The position numbers were made by a program, and so were the translations under genes. The notes beneath the pieces were generated by a model. That model saw only the letters and a list, made by a program, of their open reading frames with translations, was not told the origin of the DNA and ran no database searches. A stretch of DNA of 64,000 nucleotides from G964020105 sp964020105 (lineage in GTDB: Bacteria > Pseudomonadota > Alphaproteobacteria > WRAU01 > Hepatincolaceae): positions 62,001-126,000 of the forward strand of contig OZ026535.1 of NCBI GenBank assembly GCA_964020105.1. Reading direction: 5' to 3'. How positions within the stretch are numbered: the stretch's first letter is position 1; each line of letters opens with the position of its first letter. This document shows, in pieces, positions 1 to 10,125 of the stretch.

Positions 1-528
1 TGACTGCACCTCCTCTATAATCTTATCATCTACCGCAGTTGAAGGGATTGTTTTTTCTATAGGTGTAACACTTACATTTGATTGGGATTCCTCTGTACTC
101 TGATCAACTATTGCAGGAGTGGGATGTGCAGGGTCTGTACTTTGTACTTCAGAAGAAATAGCTTGGGTCATACCTGAAGTATTCTTTTCCACCTCTTCTT
201 CATCTTCTTCTTCGCTATTATTAACATCCATAGCCCTCATAAGTTCATCAGCCTGAGCTCTAGACAAATTTGCAGCAATCCTAGCATTATCAATAACTTC
301 AGCAGAAGCACTATTAGCAATCAGATAAGCAAGGTGATTAGCAGTTTTAGTGGCAGCTTGCTCAGCATCAAGATAACGTTCATTAGCAGCAGTGCGTTCT
401 GATATAATATGTTCTTCAGGGTTCTTGTTGATGAAAACAGCTGGAGCTGCATAAGAAAAAGCATAATTATATGAGAATACTAATAACAACTGTAACAATA
501 CGTGTATGATTAAATTTTTAAATAACAT
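1..528 (-). CDS. Secreted hypothetical protein with acidic low-complexity tail, 3' end outside the window
   Basis: The frame is open from an ATG at 528 to the window edge (176 codons), so the C-terminus is missing. A good ribosome binding site (AGAGGAA) lies 5 bases before the ATG. Residues 1-27 form a typical signal peptide: a Lys near the start, a Leu/Val-rich core, then an AFSYAAPA cleavage-like stretch. Residues about 35-105 are rich in Ala, Glu and Asn and probably helical. From about residue 110 the chain turns into an acidic (EEEDEEE), Ser/Thr/Pro-rich, probably disordered region. I do not recognise a family. The layout (signal peptide, structured part, acidic disordered tail) recalls the protein at 43931-45571 but without clear shared sequence. 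Export to the periplasm or beyond is inferred; the function is unknown. Confidence 0.7.
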   Translation of the reverse strand, partial: MLFKNLIIHVLLQLLLVFSYNYAFSYAAPAVFINKNPEEHIISERTAANERYLDAEQAATKTANHLAYLIANSASAEVIDNARIAANLSRAQADELMRAMDVNNSEEEDEEEVEKNTSGMTQAISSEVQSTDPAHPTPAIVDQSTEESQSNVSVTPIEKTIPSTAVDDKIIEEVQS

Positions 529-797
529 TTTTCCTCTAACAGTTATATTTGTGTTTCAATGCTATCAATTGCAGAAACTTGTTCTACATAAGCGACAGGC
601 ATACAACTACTAGAGGAGTTATTACACCTATTTTATTGCCTCACTTTCCACAGAAACAACTGGTTGCTATGATAACATAAAAACATTTTTACATAACTAT
701 TAATAACATAATATGCAATAAAATACTAAAAAAAGAGCGAATTCAACTATTAATTGTAATATAGTTTTAAATTATATTAAGAGAAAGAATAGTTTTG
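529..797. other. Intergenic spacer with a stop-interrupted 48-codon frame on the minus strand
   Basis: The spacer between fabI and the secreted protein (both minus strand) holds a minus-strand frame from an ATG at 686 to a TAA at 543, broken once by TAA after codon 17. The second half reads like coding sequence (ends VEQVSAIDSIETQI), so it may be a decayed small gene or only leader sequence. No convincing promoter was seen. Confidence 0.3.
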
Positions 798-1580
798 TTA
801 ATGGGTTGCTTTCATTCCTATAACATTATATCCGGCATCGACGTAGTGTATTTCGCCAGTAACACCGCTGGACAGGTCGCTTAGAAGATATAGTGATGCT
901 TTTGCCACTTCTTCTTGTGATACTGTTCTTCTGAGTGGAGAATTTTTAGAATTCCAGTTAAGGATTGCTGAGAAATCGCCTATACCGCTGGCTGCTAGGG
1001 TTTTTATAGGACCTGCTGATATGGAATTAACTCTTATGGAGCTGCTACCTAAATCTTCAGCAAGATATTTAACTGATGTTTCCAGAGCTGCTTTAGCAAC
1101 ACCCATAACATTGTAATTGGGCAACACTTTTTGAGAACCATAATAGGATAGTGTAAGTATGCTACTATCTTTATTCATTATGGGTGCCATTTTTCTCACC
1201 ATTTCTACTAATGAGTAGCAAGAAATGTGCATAGTTTTTAAGAAATTTGATAGGGACGTATCGAGATATTTACCGTTTAATTCATTTTTATCAGAAAACG
1301 CTATTGCATGTACTAAAAAATCTATATTTCCCCAAGAATTTTTAATTTTTTCAAAAGTATTCTCTATCGTGGTTAGATTGGTAACATCACATTCAATACA
1401 TAGCTTAGAGCCGATAGAATTGGCAAGGGGTAACAATCTTTTTTCCGCCTTGTCATTGGCGTAAGTAAATGCCAATTCTGCACCATGATTACTTAATATT
1501 TTTCCTATGGACCATGCTATTGAATTTTCATTAAGCACTCCCATAATAAGACCTTTTTTCCCTTCCATTAATTTCGTCAT
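798..1580 (-). CDS. fabI: Enoyl-[acyl-carrier-protein] reductase (NADH), FabI
   Basis: FabI reduces the trans-2 double bond of enoyl-ACP, the last step of each round of type II fatty acid elongation in the cytoplasm. The 260 residues align along their length with FabI. They include the short-chain-dehydrogenase nucleotide-binding start (near residue 14), the CDV motif after strand 3, the first active-site Tyr in LSYYG, and the catalytic pair in YNVMGVAK (Tyr-x6-Lys). The ISAGPIKTLAASGI segment that forms the substrate lid is intact. The Tyr-x6-Lys spacing separates FabI from ordinary Tyr-x3-Lys dehydrogenases. The ATG at 1580 is preceded by AAAGGAA. It is monocistronic by position; the next gene upstream is divergent. 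FabI is the usual enoyl reductase of this order and the target of triclosan-type inhibitors. Confidence 0.96.
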   Translation of the reverse strand: MTKLMEGKKGLIMGVLNENSIAWSIGKILSNHGAELAFTYANDKAEKRLLPLANSIGSKLCIECDVTNLTTIENTFEKIKNSWGNIDFLVHAIAFSDKNELNGKYLDTSLSNFLKTMHISCYSLVEMVRKMAPIMNKDSSILTLSYYGSQKVLPNYNVMGVAKAALETSVKYLAEDLGSSSIRVNSISAGPIKTLAASGIGDFSAILNWNSKNSPLRRTVSQEEVAKASLYLLSDLSSGVTGEIHYVDAGYNVIGMKATH

Positions 1581-1748
1581 CTTGATTCCTTTAAGCTTAC
1601 TAATAGCGCAATTTTATACTGTATAGGGTAGCATATACTTTACATTTCTTCTACAATATTGTAAATATTTATGTATAGGATTATAAATCAGCAAAAATGA
1701 AATTTACAAGTAGAATTTATCAACAAGCAATGTTTCTAGGTTTAGCTC

Positions 1749-2528
1749 ATGACAAGTGGTAGTGATAATACAAAAAATAAAAAGGGAATCAAGGATAACT
1801 CCATCGAAATGCTTTTGGATAAAACCTATACTAATACACATCATACCTTTGTTTTAACTGATAAACTCCAGTATGATTGGAGTGATGTTGCTAATTATTC
1901 TGGTGATGACTTACTTGAAACAAATAATACAAACATGGGTCATGGTTATTCAATTATAACCTCTGGAGATATTGCTCATTCTTTTACAGAGGTTGAATTC
2001 ATTACTAATGGTGATACTTTAGTACTATCTACTAAGAATCCTTCCAACCAACTAATAAATAAACAACAAGAAAGTAATTTTTTAGATTACGTTAGTACAA
2101 TTGAAAAAATTATAGATATTAATGATAAAGACAGCTCCTTTTCTTTCGATTATAAAGAGAATCAGGGAGCAGATTTTTTAGAATCCTCTATTGAAGAAAG
2201 GTTGCCCTTTGAAATTAAACAATCCAAAGAAGGAGACGTTTATAAAATACTAAGGGATAGTTTCTCAAATGGATCAGATGTATTAGAAATTGAAGGTTAT
2301 GATATTAGTACCGATAAGCTTGATCTTGCTGATTTTATTAGGGAGTTTAATGATATTGTAAATTATAGTCTTTATAAAGATCATGATAATCTTAATTTAA
2401 ATGTGTATAATGGTAATAACACAAGTGAGTATAGTATAATTCTAAAAGATGCAATTTCTAACACAGATGCTAATTTGGATGATATTTTGCAAAATCTCAT
2501 TATAAAAACCAGTGGTGAAAAGATATAA
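1749..2528 (+). CDS. Hypothetical acidic protein with a type I secretion-like C-terminal domain
   Basis: A 259-residue acidic protein rich in Asn, Asp and Ser, without a signal peptide or membrane segment. The first about 170 residues match no family I can name. Residues about 176-255 follow the layout of the C-terminal target domain of RTX-like type I secreted proteins (VCA0849 type): a short Gly/Asp stretch, then DKLDLADFI, then a beta-rich stretch, ending in a helical DDILQNLII. This suggests export through an ABC transporter/TolC channel without a cleaved signal, perhaps as an effector. That is inference from pattern, with no transporter genes nearby. An in-frame TAG lies one codon before the ATG, so no earlier start is possible; the RBS is weak. 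Its stop is 3 bases before pdxH, so the two are probably co-translated although their roles seem unrelated. Confidence 0.7.
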   Translation: MTSGSDNTKNKKGIKDNSIEMLLDKTYTNTHHTFVLTDKLQYDWSDVANYSGDDLLETNNTNMGHGYSIITSGDIAHSFTEVEFITNGDTLVLSTKNPSNQLINKQQESNFLDYVSTIEKIIDINDKDSSFSFDYKENQGADFLESSIEERLPFEIKQSKEGDVYKILRDSFSNGSDVLEIEGYDISTDKLDLADFIREFNDIVNYSLYKDHDNLNLNVYNGNNTSEYSIILKDAISNTDANLDDILQNLIIKTSGEKI

Positions 2529-2531
2529 TAT

Positions 2532-3134
2532 ATGTCAGGTCTTAAAGACACTACTTTTGTATATAATAAGTTTACTGAATGGTATCTTTTGGCAGAACAT
2601 ACCTATAAAGAAAAGAAAATTGATAATTTTAATGCTTTCTCTTTGGCAACTTGTACTGATGAACAGCCAAGTCTTAGAATGGTTTTACTGAAATCTTACG
2701 CAGAGGAAGGATTCATATTCTATACTAATTTTGAAAGTAGAAAGGGAGTAGATATGTTTAGGAATCCTGCAGTGGCGATGTTATTTTACTGGCCACCTTT
2801 AAGGTATCAGATTCGCATTGAGGGAGACATTAGTAAAATTGATGATAAAGTATCTGATAGTTATTTTGCAAATAGACCATATCTCTCGCAGATAGGAGCA
2901 TGGGCTTCCAAGCAGTCAAGAGCAATGGAAAATATTTTTGATTTACAAAGAAGAGTAATGGAATATTCTTTGAAATATAAGACTATTGTTCCTAGACCCC
3001 AACATTGGGGTGGTCTGATTGTTAGGCCTAAAAAATTTGAATTTTGGACTGAAAAAAAATCAAGACTTCATGACAGGCAAATATACGAAAAAGTGAGTCA
3101 AAATGAATGGAATAATATGATTCTTTATCCTTAG
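2532..3134 (+). CDS. pdxH: Pyridoxamine 5'-phosphate oxidase PdxH
   Basis: PdxH oxidises pyridoxamine or pyridoxine 5'-phosphate to pyridoxal 5'-phosphate using FMN and oxygen; it is the final or salvage step for the PLP cofactor. The 200-residue chain has the family's usual length. The FMN-binding split-barrel parts are visible: SLRMVLLKSY, FYTNFESRKG, the substrate-site region YFANRPYLSQIGAWAS, and the C-terminal signature WGG...EFW...RLHDR. The end (ILYP) replaces the usual RLAP. It starts 3 bases after the upstream gene, so translation is probably coupled. No other vitamin B6 synthesis gene is in the window: pdxA, usually between surA and rsmA, is missing at 28784-28800. The cell may therefore depend on salvaged B6 vitamers. 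Confidence 0.95.
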   Translation: MSGLKDTTFVYNKFTEWYLLAEHTYKEKKIDNFNAFSLATCTDEQPSLRMVLLKSYAEEGFIFYTNFESRKGVDMFRNPAVAMLFYWPPLRYQIRIEGDISKIDDKVSDSYFANRPYLSQIGAWASKQSRAMENIFDLQRRVMEYSLKYKTIVPRPQHWGGLIVRPKKFEFWTEKKSRLHDRQIYEKVSQNEWNNMILYP

Positions 3135-3200
3135 TTTTTTATACCATCTGATATGTAATTATAAGTGCAATAGTATTTTATTTAAGTTAGTAGGTTAGTT

Positions 3201-4652
3201 ATGGTGGCTCGTAGGTTTTATATAATAGTAGTATCTATTTTCCTTTGTACTGGATTAGCATTAGCTTATTCAGGATTTAACTTCTCTAGTATTAACTCAA
3301 GGAGCGATAAATATATTGAAGAGTTTGCAGTAGCTTATCTTGCGGCAAATCAGCAGGCAAGCAATAAGGAAGTATACAAACAGATAGCTCTTTATAAGGA
3401 GGCTTATTTCCTTTTGCTTGATAATTACGTATATGACATTAATGATCAAGAAAAAATGAGGATACTTAATTTATCTAAAGATGCATTAAGGGATAAAGTA
3501 AAAGAGCTTGGCTCTGATAATGTTCCTGTTGATCCTGCTGTACTTATGGAAAATATAATGTCTGTTGTTTTTAACTCTATAGACGCACATACTGTTTATA
3601 TGAATAGAAAATTGGCCGATGATTTCAGATCTGCTTTAAGTGGAAATCATAGTGGTATAGGAATTTTATTTAATTATGATAAAACTAAGAATTTAATTTT
3701 TATTAATAAGGTTTTTGCTGACTCGCCTTCACAGGCAGCAGGTCTAATGAAGGGTGATTATATTAAAGCAGCTGATGGTAAAGAATTTAGTGGTAAAACT
3801 TTAGATGAAATTGTAGGACTTATTCGTGGTAAAAGTGGTACTGTAGTGAAACTTAATATCATTCGTAATAATAAAGAAATATTAAAAGAGATTATTCGTG
3901 GTGATTATTATGTGCCATCGGTTGAATATACAATTATTAATGATTATGCTTATATTAGTATTGCAAGTTTCAATCAGGATACTGGGCATTCATTTATTGC
4001 TGCTTTGAATTCATTACAAGTGAATACTTTAAAGGGTTTGATAATTGACGTTAGAAATAATCCTGGGGGTGTGTTACCGGCTGTTGTTGTGGTTGCTGAT
4101 AGTATTTTATCTAAGGAAACTATTGTTAGTATTAAAGGTAGAAATACTGATAATGACGCTGTATTTAATTCTTTTCACAATACGAGAGTGAATCCTGATT
4201 TACCAATTGTTGTACTTACAAATTTCGGATCTGCATCTGCCTCTGAGCTTTTAGCAGGGGCTTTATCACTTAATAACAGAGCAACAGTTATAGGTGATTC
4301 TACTTTTGGCAAATGGACTGTCCAAACAAGTTTTACTCTAAAAAATCAAAGTATATTTAATATTACTAGTCAGATGTTTTATGGTCCTAAGGATGCGACA
4401 TTTCAAGGATATGGGATAGCTCCTGATATTAAAATTATTGATAAAGATAGTAATATTGCTTTTAGAGAACATAATTATAAAAATTACTTAAAAGTAGAAA
4501 GCAATTATAAAAAAAATCCTAGAGTTACCATTACAGAAAATAAGTGTCCAGAGGTGGGTGAGAAAAAAGATAAAGTTTTAGGATGTGCATTAATTTATTT
4601 GCAATCCAATTCTGATGTTAAAACCTTTAAACAAAAAATAGGAGTGCAGTAG
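3201..4652 (+). CDS. ctpA: Carboxyl-terminal processing protease CtpA (S41 family)
   Basis: A periplasmic serine protease that trims or degrades proteins from their C-termini. Residues 6-26 form an uncleaved signal anchor or signal peptide. A PDZ domain spans about residues 150-225 (GIGILF...GDYIKAADGK) and recognises substrate tails. The tail-specific protease domain follows, with the DVRNNPGG loop near residue 283 and the Ser/Lys catalytic dyad: Ser346 in GSASASE and Lys371 in STFGKW, 25 residues apart as in E. coli Prc. The length (483) is normal, with a Lys/Cys-containing C-terminal extension. It lies 66 bases after pdxH and 33 bases before the MFS gene on the same strand, so a loose operon is possible. 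Confidence 0.95.
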   Translation: MVARRFYIIVVSIFLCTGLALAYSGFNFSSINSRSDKYIEEFAVAYLAANQQASNKEVYKQIALYKEAYFLLLDNYVYDINDQEKMRILNLSKDALRDKVKELGSDNVPVDPAVLMENIMSVVFNSIDAHTVYMNRKLADDFRSALSGNHSGIGILFNYDKTKNLIFINKVFADSPSQAAGLMKGDYIKAADGKEFSGKTLDEIVGLIRGKSGTVVKLNIIRNNKEILKEIIRGDYYVPSVEYTIINDYAYISIASFNQDTGHSFIAALNSLQVNTLKGLIIDVRNNPGGVLPAVVVVADSILSKETIVSIKGRNTDNDAVFNSFHNTRVNPDLPIVVLTNFGSASASELLAGALSLNNRATVIGDSTFGKWTVQTSFTLKNQSIFNITSQMFYGPKDATFQGYGIAPDIKIIDKDSNIAFREHNYKNYLKVESNYKKNPRVTITENKCPEVGEKKDKVLGCALIYLQSNSDVKTFKQKIGVQ

Positions 4653-4685
4653 TTTACGGAAGAAACTACAGTGTTTTTTATATAA

Positions 4686-5867
4686 ATGAAGCTAGGCATA
4701 TTAGAATATACTTTATTATCAGTTTTTCTTACTACCAACATAGCAGGTTCTTCTGTTGCACCAGTATTACCTGGGATGGCATTATATTTTAGTAACTCAG
4801 AAGAGGTAACAAAATTATTTTTAATAATACCTTCTTTCGTGGTTTTTCCATTTATATTATTTTCTGGGTTTTTACTAAAAATTTGGTCTAAGAAGAAATT
4901 AATTTTATTTGGATTATCTTTATATGTAATAAGTACTGTATTATCTTTTTCCACCTCAGATTATATTTTTTTATTATTTTACAGATCACTAACAGGCATA
5001 GGGGCAGGATTAGTTATTCCTTATGCAACATCCCTAATTGCTGATTATTATACAGAACAAGAAAAAGATACTATGATCGCACACGCTGGTGTGGTTGGGT
5101 TTGGAGGTAGTGTGGTGATATTATTCTTGACTGGATTATTAGCATCAATAAATTGGCGATTGGGATTACTGCCGCCATTAATCAGTTTGTTACCAATATA
5201 TCTAGTTTATAGGAATATCACTCCTAAAAATCAGCTTAAAAGTCATAAATATCCATTTATTTTTAATTTAATTTTTAAAAAAGAGATTTTTATAGTTTCT
5301 TTTATTTATTTTTTGGTAGTTGTTTTAATGTTTCAATATTTTGCAAGTATATCTTTTTTAATTATTAATCTAGGACTTGGAGGTGCTTTTAAGGCAGGGA
5401 TTGCACAGAGTTGTTTTTTTCTTGCTGGAATAATTTCAAATCTTTTAATGCGAGTAATAAAAAACATTTCATCATCCTTGCTTCACTCATTTCAGATGAT
5501 GTTTATTGCACAAGGATTTTTCACCTTAGGTAGTGCAGATATTAACTTCATGACAGTATGCTTTGCTTCGTTTTTAATTGGAGTAGGTTATGGTAGTTTT
5601 GGTAGTTCAATGGCAGTTATGATTTCTGGATATACTACAAAAATTAACCGGGTACACTCAATATCTATTTTAATTGGGGCAATGTACATGGGGCAATCTT
5701 TTTCTCCTGTGTTTTTTAGTTATTTCTCTAGTATCTTCAACATGCATAATTACTCGGATATTTTTTTAATAGAAGCTATTGTTTTTATCATCATAGCAAT
5801 GGGCTTATTTGCAAGATTCCTTAGTAAAAATTTTAGAATTATCAGTCTTAATGAGATTAAAAAGTAA
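4686..5867 (+). CDS. MFS transporter, Bcr/CflA-like drug/proline exporter type
   Basis: A 393-residue inner-membrane protein with about twelve hydrophobic segments in the major-facilitator layout. The opening (TLLSVFLTTNIAGSSVAPVLP) and the loop-2/3 region (RSLTGIGAGLVIPYATSLIADYY, with the typical Arg and GxGxGxxxP-like motif) resemble the Bcr/CflA drug-resistance branch. Substrates of that branch include bicyclomycin, chloramphenicol and dipeptides; in host-associated Rickettsiales, expanded MFS genes are thought to exchange metabolites, so the substrate here is unknown. It starts 33 bases after ctpA on the same strand. The last segment is followed by a short basic tail. No terminator lies immediately after it, but a promoter-like sequence does (5916-5945). 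Confidence 0.85.
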   Translation: MKLGILEYTLLSVFLTTNIAGSSVAPVLPGMALYFSNSEEVTKLFLIIPSFVVFPFILFSGFLLKIWSKKKLILFGLSLYVISTVLSFSTSDYIFLLFYRSLTGIGAGLVIPYATSLIADYYTEQEKDTMIAHAGVVGFGGSVVILFLTGLLASINWRLGLLPPLISLLPIYLVYRNITPKNQLKSHKYPFIFNLIFKKEIFIVSFIYFLVVVLMFQYFASISFLIINLGLGGAFKAGIAQSCFFLAGIISNLLMRVIKNISSSLLHSFQMMFIAQGFFTLGSADINFMTVCFASFLIGVGYGSFGSSMAVMISGYTTKINRVHSISILIGAMYMGQSFSPVFFSYFSSIFNMHNYSDIFLIEAIVFIIIAMGLFARFLSKNFRIISLNEIKK

Positions 5868-5915
5868 AAAAAGGGTAATTATATATTTATTCCCAACAAA
5901 ACCAATCTTTGTTTC

Positions 5916-5945
5916 TTGACAATCTTAGGTTTAACCAAATAATAT
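5916..5945 (+). promoter_or_regulatory. Candidate sigma-70 promoter
   Basis: TTGACA at 5916-5921 and TAATAT at 5940-5945 are separated by 18 bases, a near-consensus vegetative promoter in an otherwise AT-rich spacer. Transcription would begin near 5952. An imperfect hairpin with a T6 tail at 5966-6002 could end a roughly 50-nt RNA; read-through would cover the small ORF at 6096-6293 and stop at the 6315-6350 terminator. Confidence 0.45.
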
Positions 5946-6095
5946 AAATTTTTAGTACAAACTAAAAAGCCATACAAATTAAGTAGATTTAATGGGTTTT
6001 TTCAAAGATGAAGATTTCTCGACCGTAATTTCAATTTATTTTGTGGTAAGGTAGAATAGTTATTGTAGGGTTAAAAAAAGATATTAACAAAGAAT

Positions 6096-6293
6096 ATGAT
6101 ATTCCCAGAAATAACTTATTTTGATAACACAAAAAACAAGGTAAATGTAAAAGTGCTTATAAAAGATAAAGGCAAAAAAATTATAACAACTGGTGAAGCA
6201 CTGTCTATTATAAATTACAATCCAATATATTCAAAAGAGTATACAATAAAACGGATAAAAGAAAATAGTAATATTGGTAATTATTATTTATAG
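6096..6293 (+). CDS. Small hypothetical protein, 65 residues
   Basis: I do not recognise this ORF. It encodes a Lys-, Ile- and Asn-rich basic protein with no signal or membrane segment. It is the only reading frame in a self-contained unit with a promoter-like sequence at 5916-5945 upstream and a strong terminator at 6315-6350 downstream, which raises the chance that it is expressed. The ribosome binding site is poor (AAAG about 4 bases before the ATG). It could be a real small gene, a leader peptide, or chance in AT-rich sequence. Confidence 0.4.
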   Translation: MIFPEITYFDNTKNKVNVKVLIKDKGKKIITTGEALSIINYNPIYSKEYTIKRIKENSNIGNYYL

Positions 6294-6314
6294 GATTGGT
6301 AACTAATATAATTG

Positions 6315-6350
6315 CAAAAAAAAGAGATGAAGTAAATCATCTCTTTTTTT
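6315..6350. terminator. Bidirectional intrinsic terminator between the small ORF and rpsU
   Basis: A perfect 10-bp stem (6321-6330 with 6337-6346, arms AAAGAGATGA/TCATCTCTTT) with a 6-base loop is flanked by a T-run on the right and an A-run on the left. It can stop transcription in both directions, serving rpsU on the minus strand and the small ORF on the plus strand. Confidence 0.85.
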
Positions 6351-6372
6351 AAATGTTCACTACAATAATGGA

Positions 6373-6579
6373 TTAGAATCCTTGTCTTTCTATTTTTTTA
6401 CGAGCAAGTTTTCTACTTCTTCTTATGGCTTCAGATTGTTCGCGAGCTTTTTTTTTAGAAGGTTTTTCAAAGCCAGTTCTAAGCTTTAATTCTCTAAAAA
6501 CCCCTTCCCTCTGTAGTTTTTTTTTCAAAATTCTAAGAGACTGCTCGACGTTATTATCTCTAACACTAACTGTACACAT
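6373..6579 (-). CDS. rpsU: 30S ribosomal protein S21
   Basis: A 68-residue, very basic protein that matches bacterial S21 throughout: the N-terminal [19 protein letters not shown], the central [10 protein letters not shown], then a Lys/Arg-rich tail ([17 protein letters not shown]). S21 sits on the 30S platform near the 3' end of 16S rRNA and helps initiation by base-pairing with mRNA leaders. AAAGGAG lies about 8 bases before the ATG. It is transcribed alone, ending at the strong terminator at 6315-6350. The tail length is typical of alphaproteobacteria. Confidence 0.96.
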   Translation of the reverse strand: MCTVSVRDNNVEQSLRILKKKLQREGVFRELKLRTGFEKPSKKKAREQSEAIRRSRKLARKKIERQGF

Positions 6580-6713
6580 TAAAAATCACACTCCTTTGAT
6601 TGGCTAATAACCAAATATACACTCAAGTATAGATATTATTAACTATCATTGCAATATAAATTTATTGATGTTAGAATAGTTATGTGGTTAATAGGATTGT
6701 TTAGTGAGGGTAT

Positions 6714-7793
6714 ATGACTAAAATTAAAAAAATTGGTGTTTTGACTAGTGGTGGTGATTGTTCAGGATTAAATGCTGCAATTAGAGCAGTGGTAAAAAGA
6801 GCCAATCAGCTTGGTTGGGAAGTATATGGTATACAAGAGGGGACTGTTGGTTTGATGACTCGCCCTCTTGGGGTTATTAAACTAGATGATAGTAATGTTG
6901 GAGTCCACTTATTGAGGACTGGGGGAACATTACTTAGAACTATTAATAAAGGAGACCCTTTTAGTTATCCTATGCCTGATGGAACATTTATTGATAGAAG
7001 CCATGAAATAGTTGATGGTTACAAATCTTTAGGATTGGACGCTCTTGTTGCTATCGGAGGTGATGGCAGTATGAGAATAATAGAAAAAATCACTACTATG
7101 GGTAATATAAAATTCATTGGGATTCCTAAAACTATAGATAATGATGTTCCTTTTACTGAATTTCCCATAGGTTATATGACAGCAGTTAATGTTGCTGTTG
7201 AGAGTATTGAAAGATTACATGATACTGCTCTTAGTCATAAGAGAGTTATGGTAGTTGAAGTTATGGGAAGAGATGTTGGTCATTTAGCTTTATCTTCTGG
7301 CATTGCTGGGGGAGCTGATATTATACTTATTCCAGAAATTCCCTATGACATAAATATAGTTGCTAATAAAATTAAAAAGATTTATAAATCTGGTAGGAAT
7401 TATTCTATAGTTGTATGCGCAGAAGCGGCAGTTAATAAGGAGGGGTCACAAACTTTCTTACATAATTCTGGCAACAAGAGATATGGCGGAATAGGGTATA
7501 TTGTAGGTGAAACACTTGAAAAACTAACAGGATTTGAAACTAGGGTTACAGTGTTAGGACATACACAAAGAGGAGGGAGTCCAATTCCTTTGGATAGGAT
7601 AATTGCTTCATCTTTTGGAGTTAGAGCAGTGGATTTATTAAATGAAGGTAAAGATAAAAGGGTTGTTGGGTGGATGAATAGATCGGTAATTGATGTGCCA
7701 CTAAGTCAAATTACGAGCACTAGCGGTGCTGTTGATATAAATGGCGATTTAGTTAAAACTGCTAGAGGTCTTGGTATAATTTTTGGGGAATAG
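6714..7793 (+). CDS. pfkA: 6-phosphofructokinase with a mixed ATP/PPi-type active site
   Basis: Phosphofructokinase phosphorylates fructose 6-phosphate, the committed step of upper glycolysis. The 359-residue protein has the PFK fold and motifs: the phosphoryl-donor loop TSGGDCSGLNAAIR (residues 11-24), GGDGS (115-119), the catalytic loop PKTIDND (138-144), and the fructose 6-phosphate segments MGRDVGHLA and HTQRGGSP. The Gly in GGDGS is the residue of ATP-dependent enzymes (PPi enzymes have Asp). The Lys in PKTIDND is the residue of PPi-dependent and group III enzymes, where classic ATP enzymes have Gly. This combination usually means an ATP-using group III enzyme, but the donor is not certain from sequence. 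GAGGG stands just before the ATG. Rickettsia itself lacks this gene; with pgm (23503) it suggests that hexose phosphates are handled here. Confidence 0.93.
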   Translation: MTKIKKIGVLTSGGDCSGLNAAIRAVVKRANQLGWEVYGIQEGTVGLMTRPLGVIKLDDSNVGVHLLRTGGTLLRTINKGDPFSYPMPDGTFIDRSHEIVDGYKSLGLDALVAIGGDGSMRIIEKITTMGNIKFIGIPKTIDNDVPFTEFPIGYMTAVNVAVESIERLHDTALSHKRVMVVEVMGRDVGHLALSSGIAGGADIILIPEIPYDINIVANKIKKIYKSGRNYSIVVCAEAAVNKEGSQTFLHNSGNKRYGGIGYIVGETLEKLTGFETRVTVLGHTQRGGSPIPLDRIIASSFGVRAVDLLNEGKDKRVVGWMNRSVIDVPLSQITSTSGAVDINGDLVKTARGLGIIFGE

Positions 7794-7834
7794 TTTTTAG
7801 GAATTAGCAATAAGGCAAGAAAGCACTTAATTAT

Positions 7835-7876
7835 AAAAGTAGGGAGAAATTCATAAGATTTCTTCCTACTTTTTCA
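7835..7876 (+). terminator. Intrinsic terminator after pfkA
   Basis: The arms 7835-7850 and 7858-7873 form a 16-bp stem with a single G-T wobble and a 7-base loop, ending in a T-run. It lies 42 bases after the pfkA stop. The A-run on the left means it could also work on the minus strand. Confidence 0.8.
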
Positions 7877-7944
7877 TTATGAAGAGAACAATAAGATAAG
7901 AGAATTTCAATTTACGAATTAAATAAAGTAATTTTATTTATAAT

Positions 7945-7976
7945 AAAAGAGGGAATAGTTATCTATTCCCTCTTTT
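7945..7976 (-). terminator. Intrinsic terminator of the groES-groEL operon
   Basis: A perfect 14-bp stem (7945-7958 with 7963-7976) around a 4-base loop, with A/T ends that give a T-run in the minus-strand transcript. It lies 29 bases after the groEL stop and is convergent with the pfkA terminator. Confidence 0.85.
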
Positions 7977-8004
7977 ACAAAATAAAGTAATAGGTGATAA
8001 GAGA

Positions 8005-9967
<1,963 letters not shown>

Positions 9968-10004
9968 TATTACTCCTCTCTTATTAAATGTTAATCATAT
10001 TACA

Positions 10005-10039
10005 TACTTATATATAGTTACCTTAATTTTATCTGCAAG
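10005..10039 (-). promoter_or_regulatory. Possible RpoH (sigma-32) heat-shock promoter for groES-groEL
   Basis: Reading on the minus strand, CTTG (10036-10039) is followed after about 18 bases by CTATATATAAG (10007-10017). This resembles the alphaproteobacterial RpoH pattern CTTG-N17/18-CYTATNT. It lies 40-70 bases before the groES start, the right place for a heat-shock promoter. The match is partial and the region is AT-rich. Confidence 0.4.
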
Positions 10040-10125
10040 GTGTAATAATTTTTTTATTAAAATTAAAATTATAAAAATGTGTGATATTATAATTAATAAA
10101 ATAATTTGACAGGGAACTATTGATT

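Noticed and set aside
10106..10111. TTGACA just before uvrD as a promoter
   Set aside because: It is 15-20 bases from the start codon, leaving no room for a -10 box upstream of the gene.
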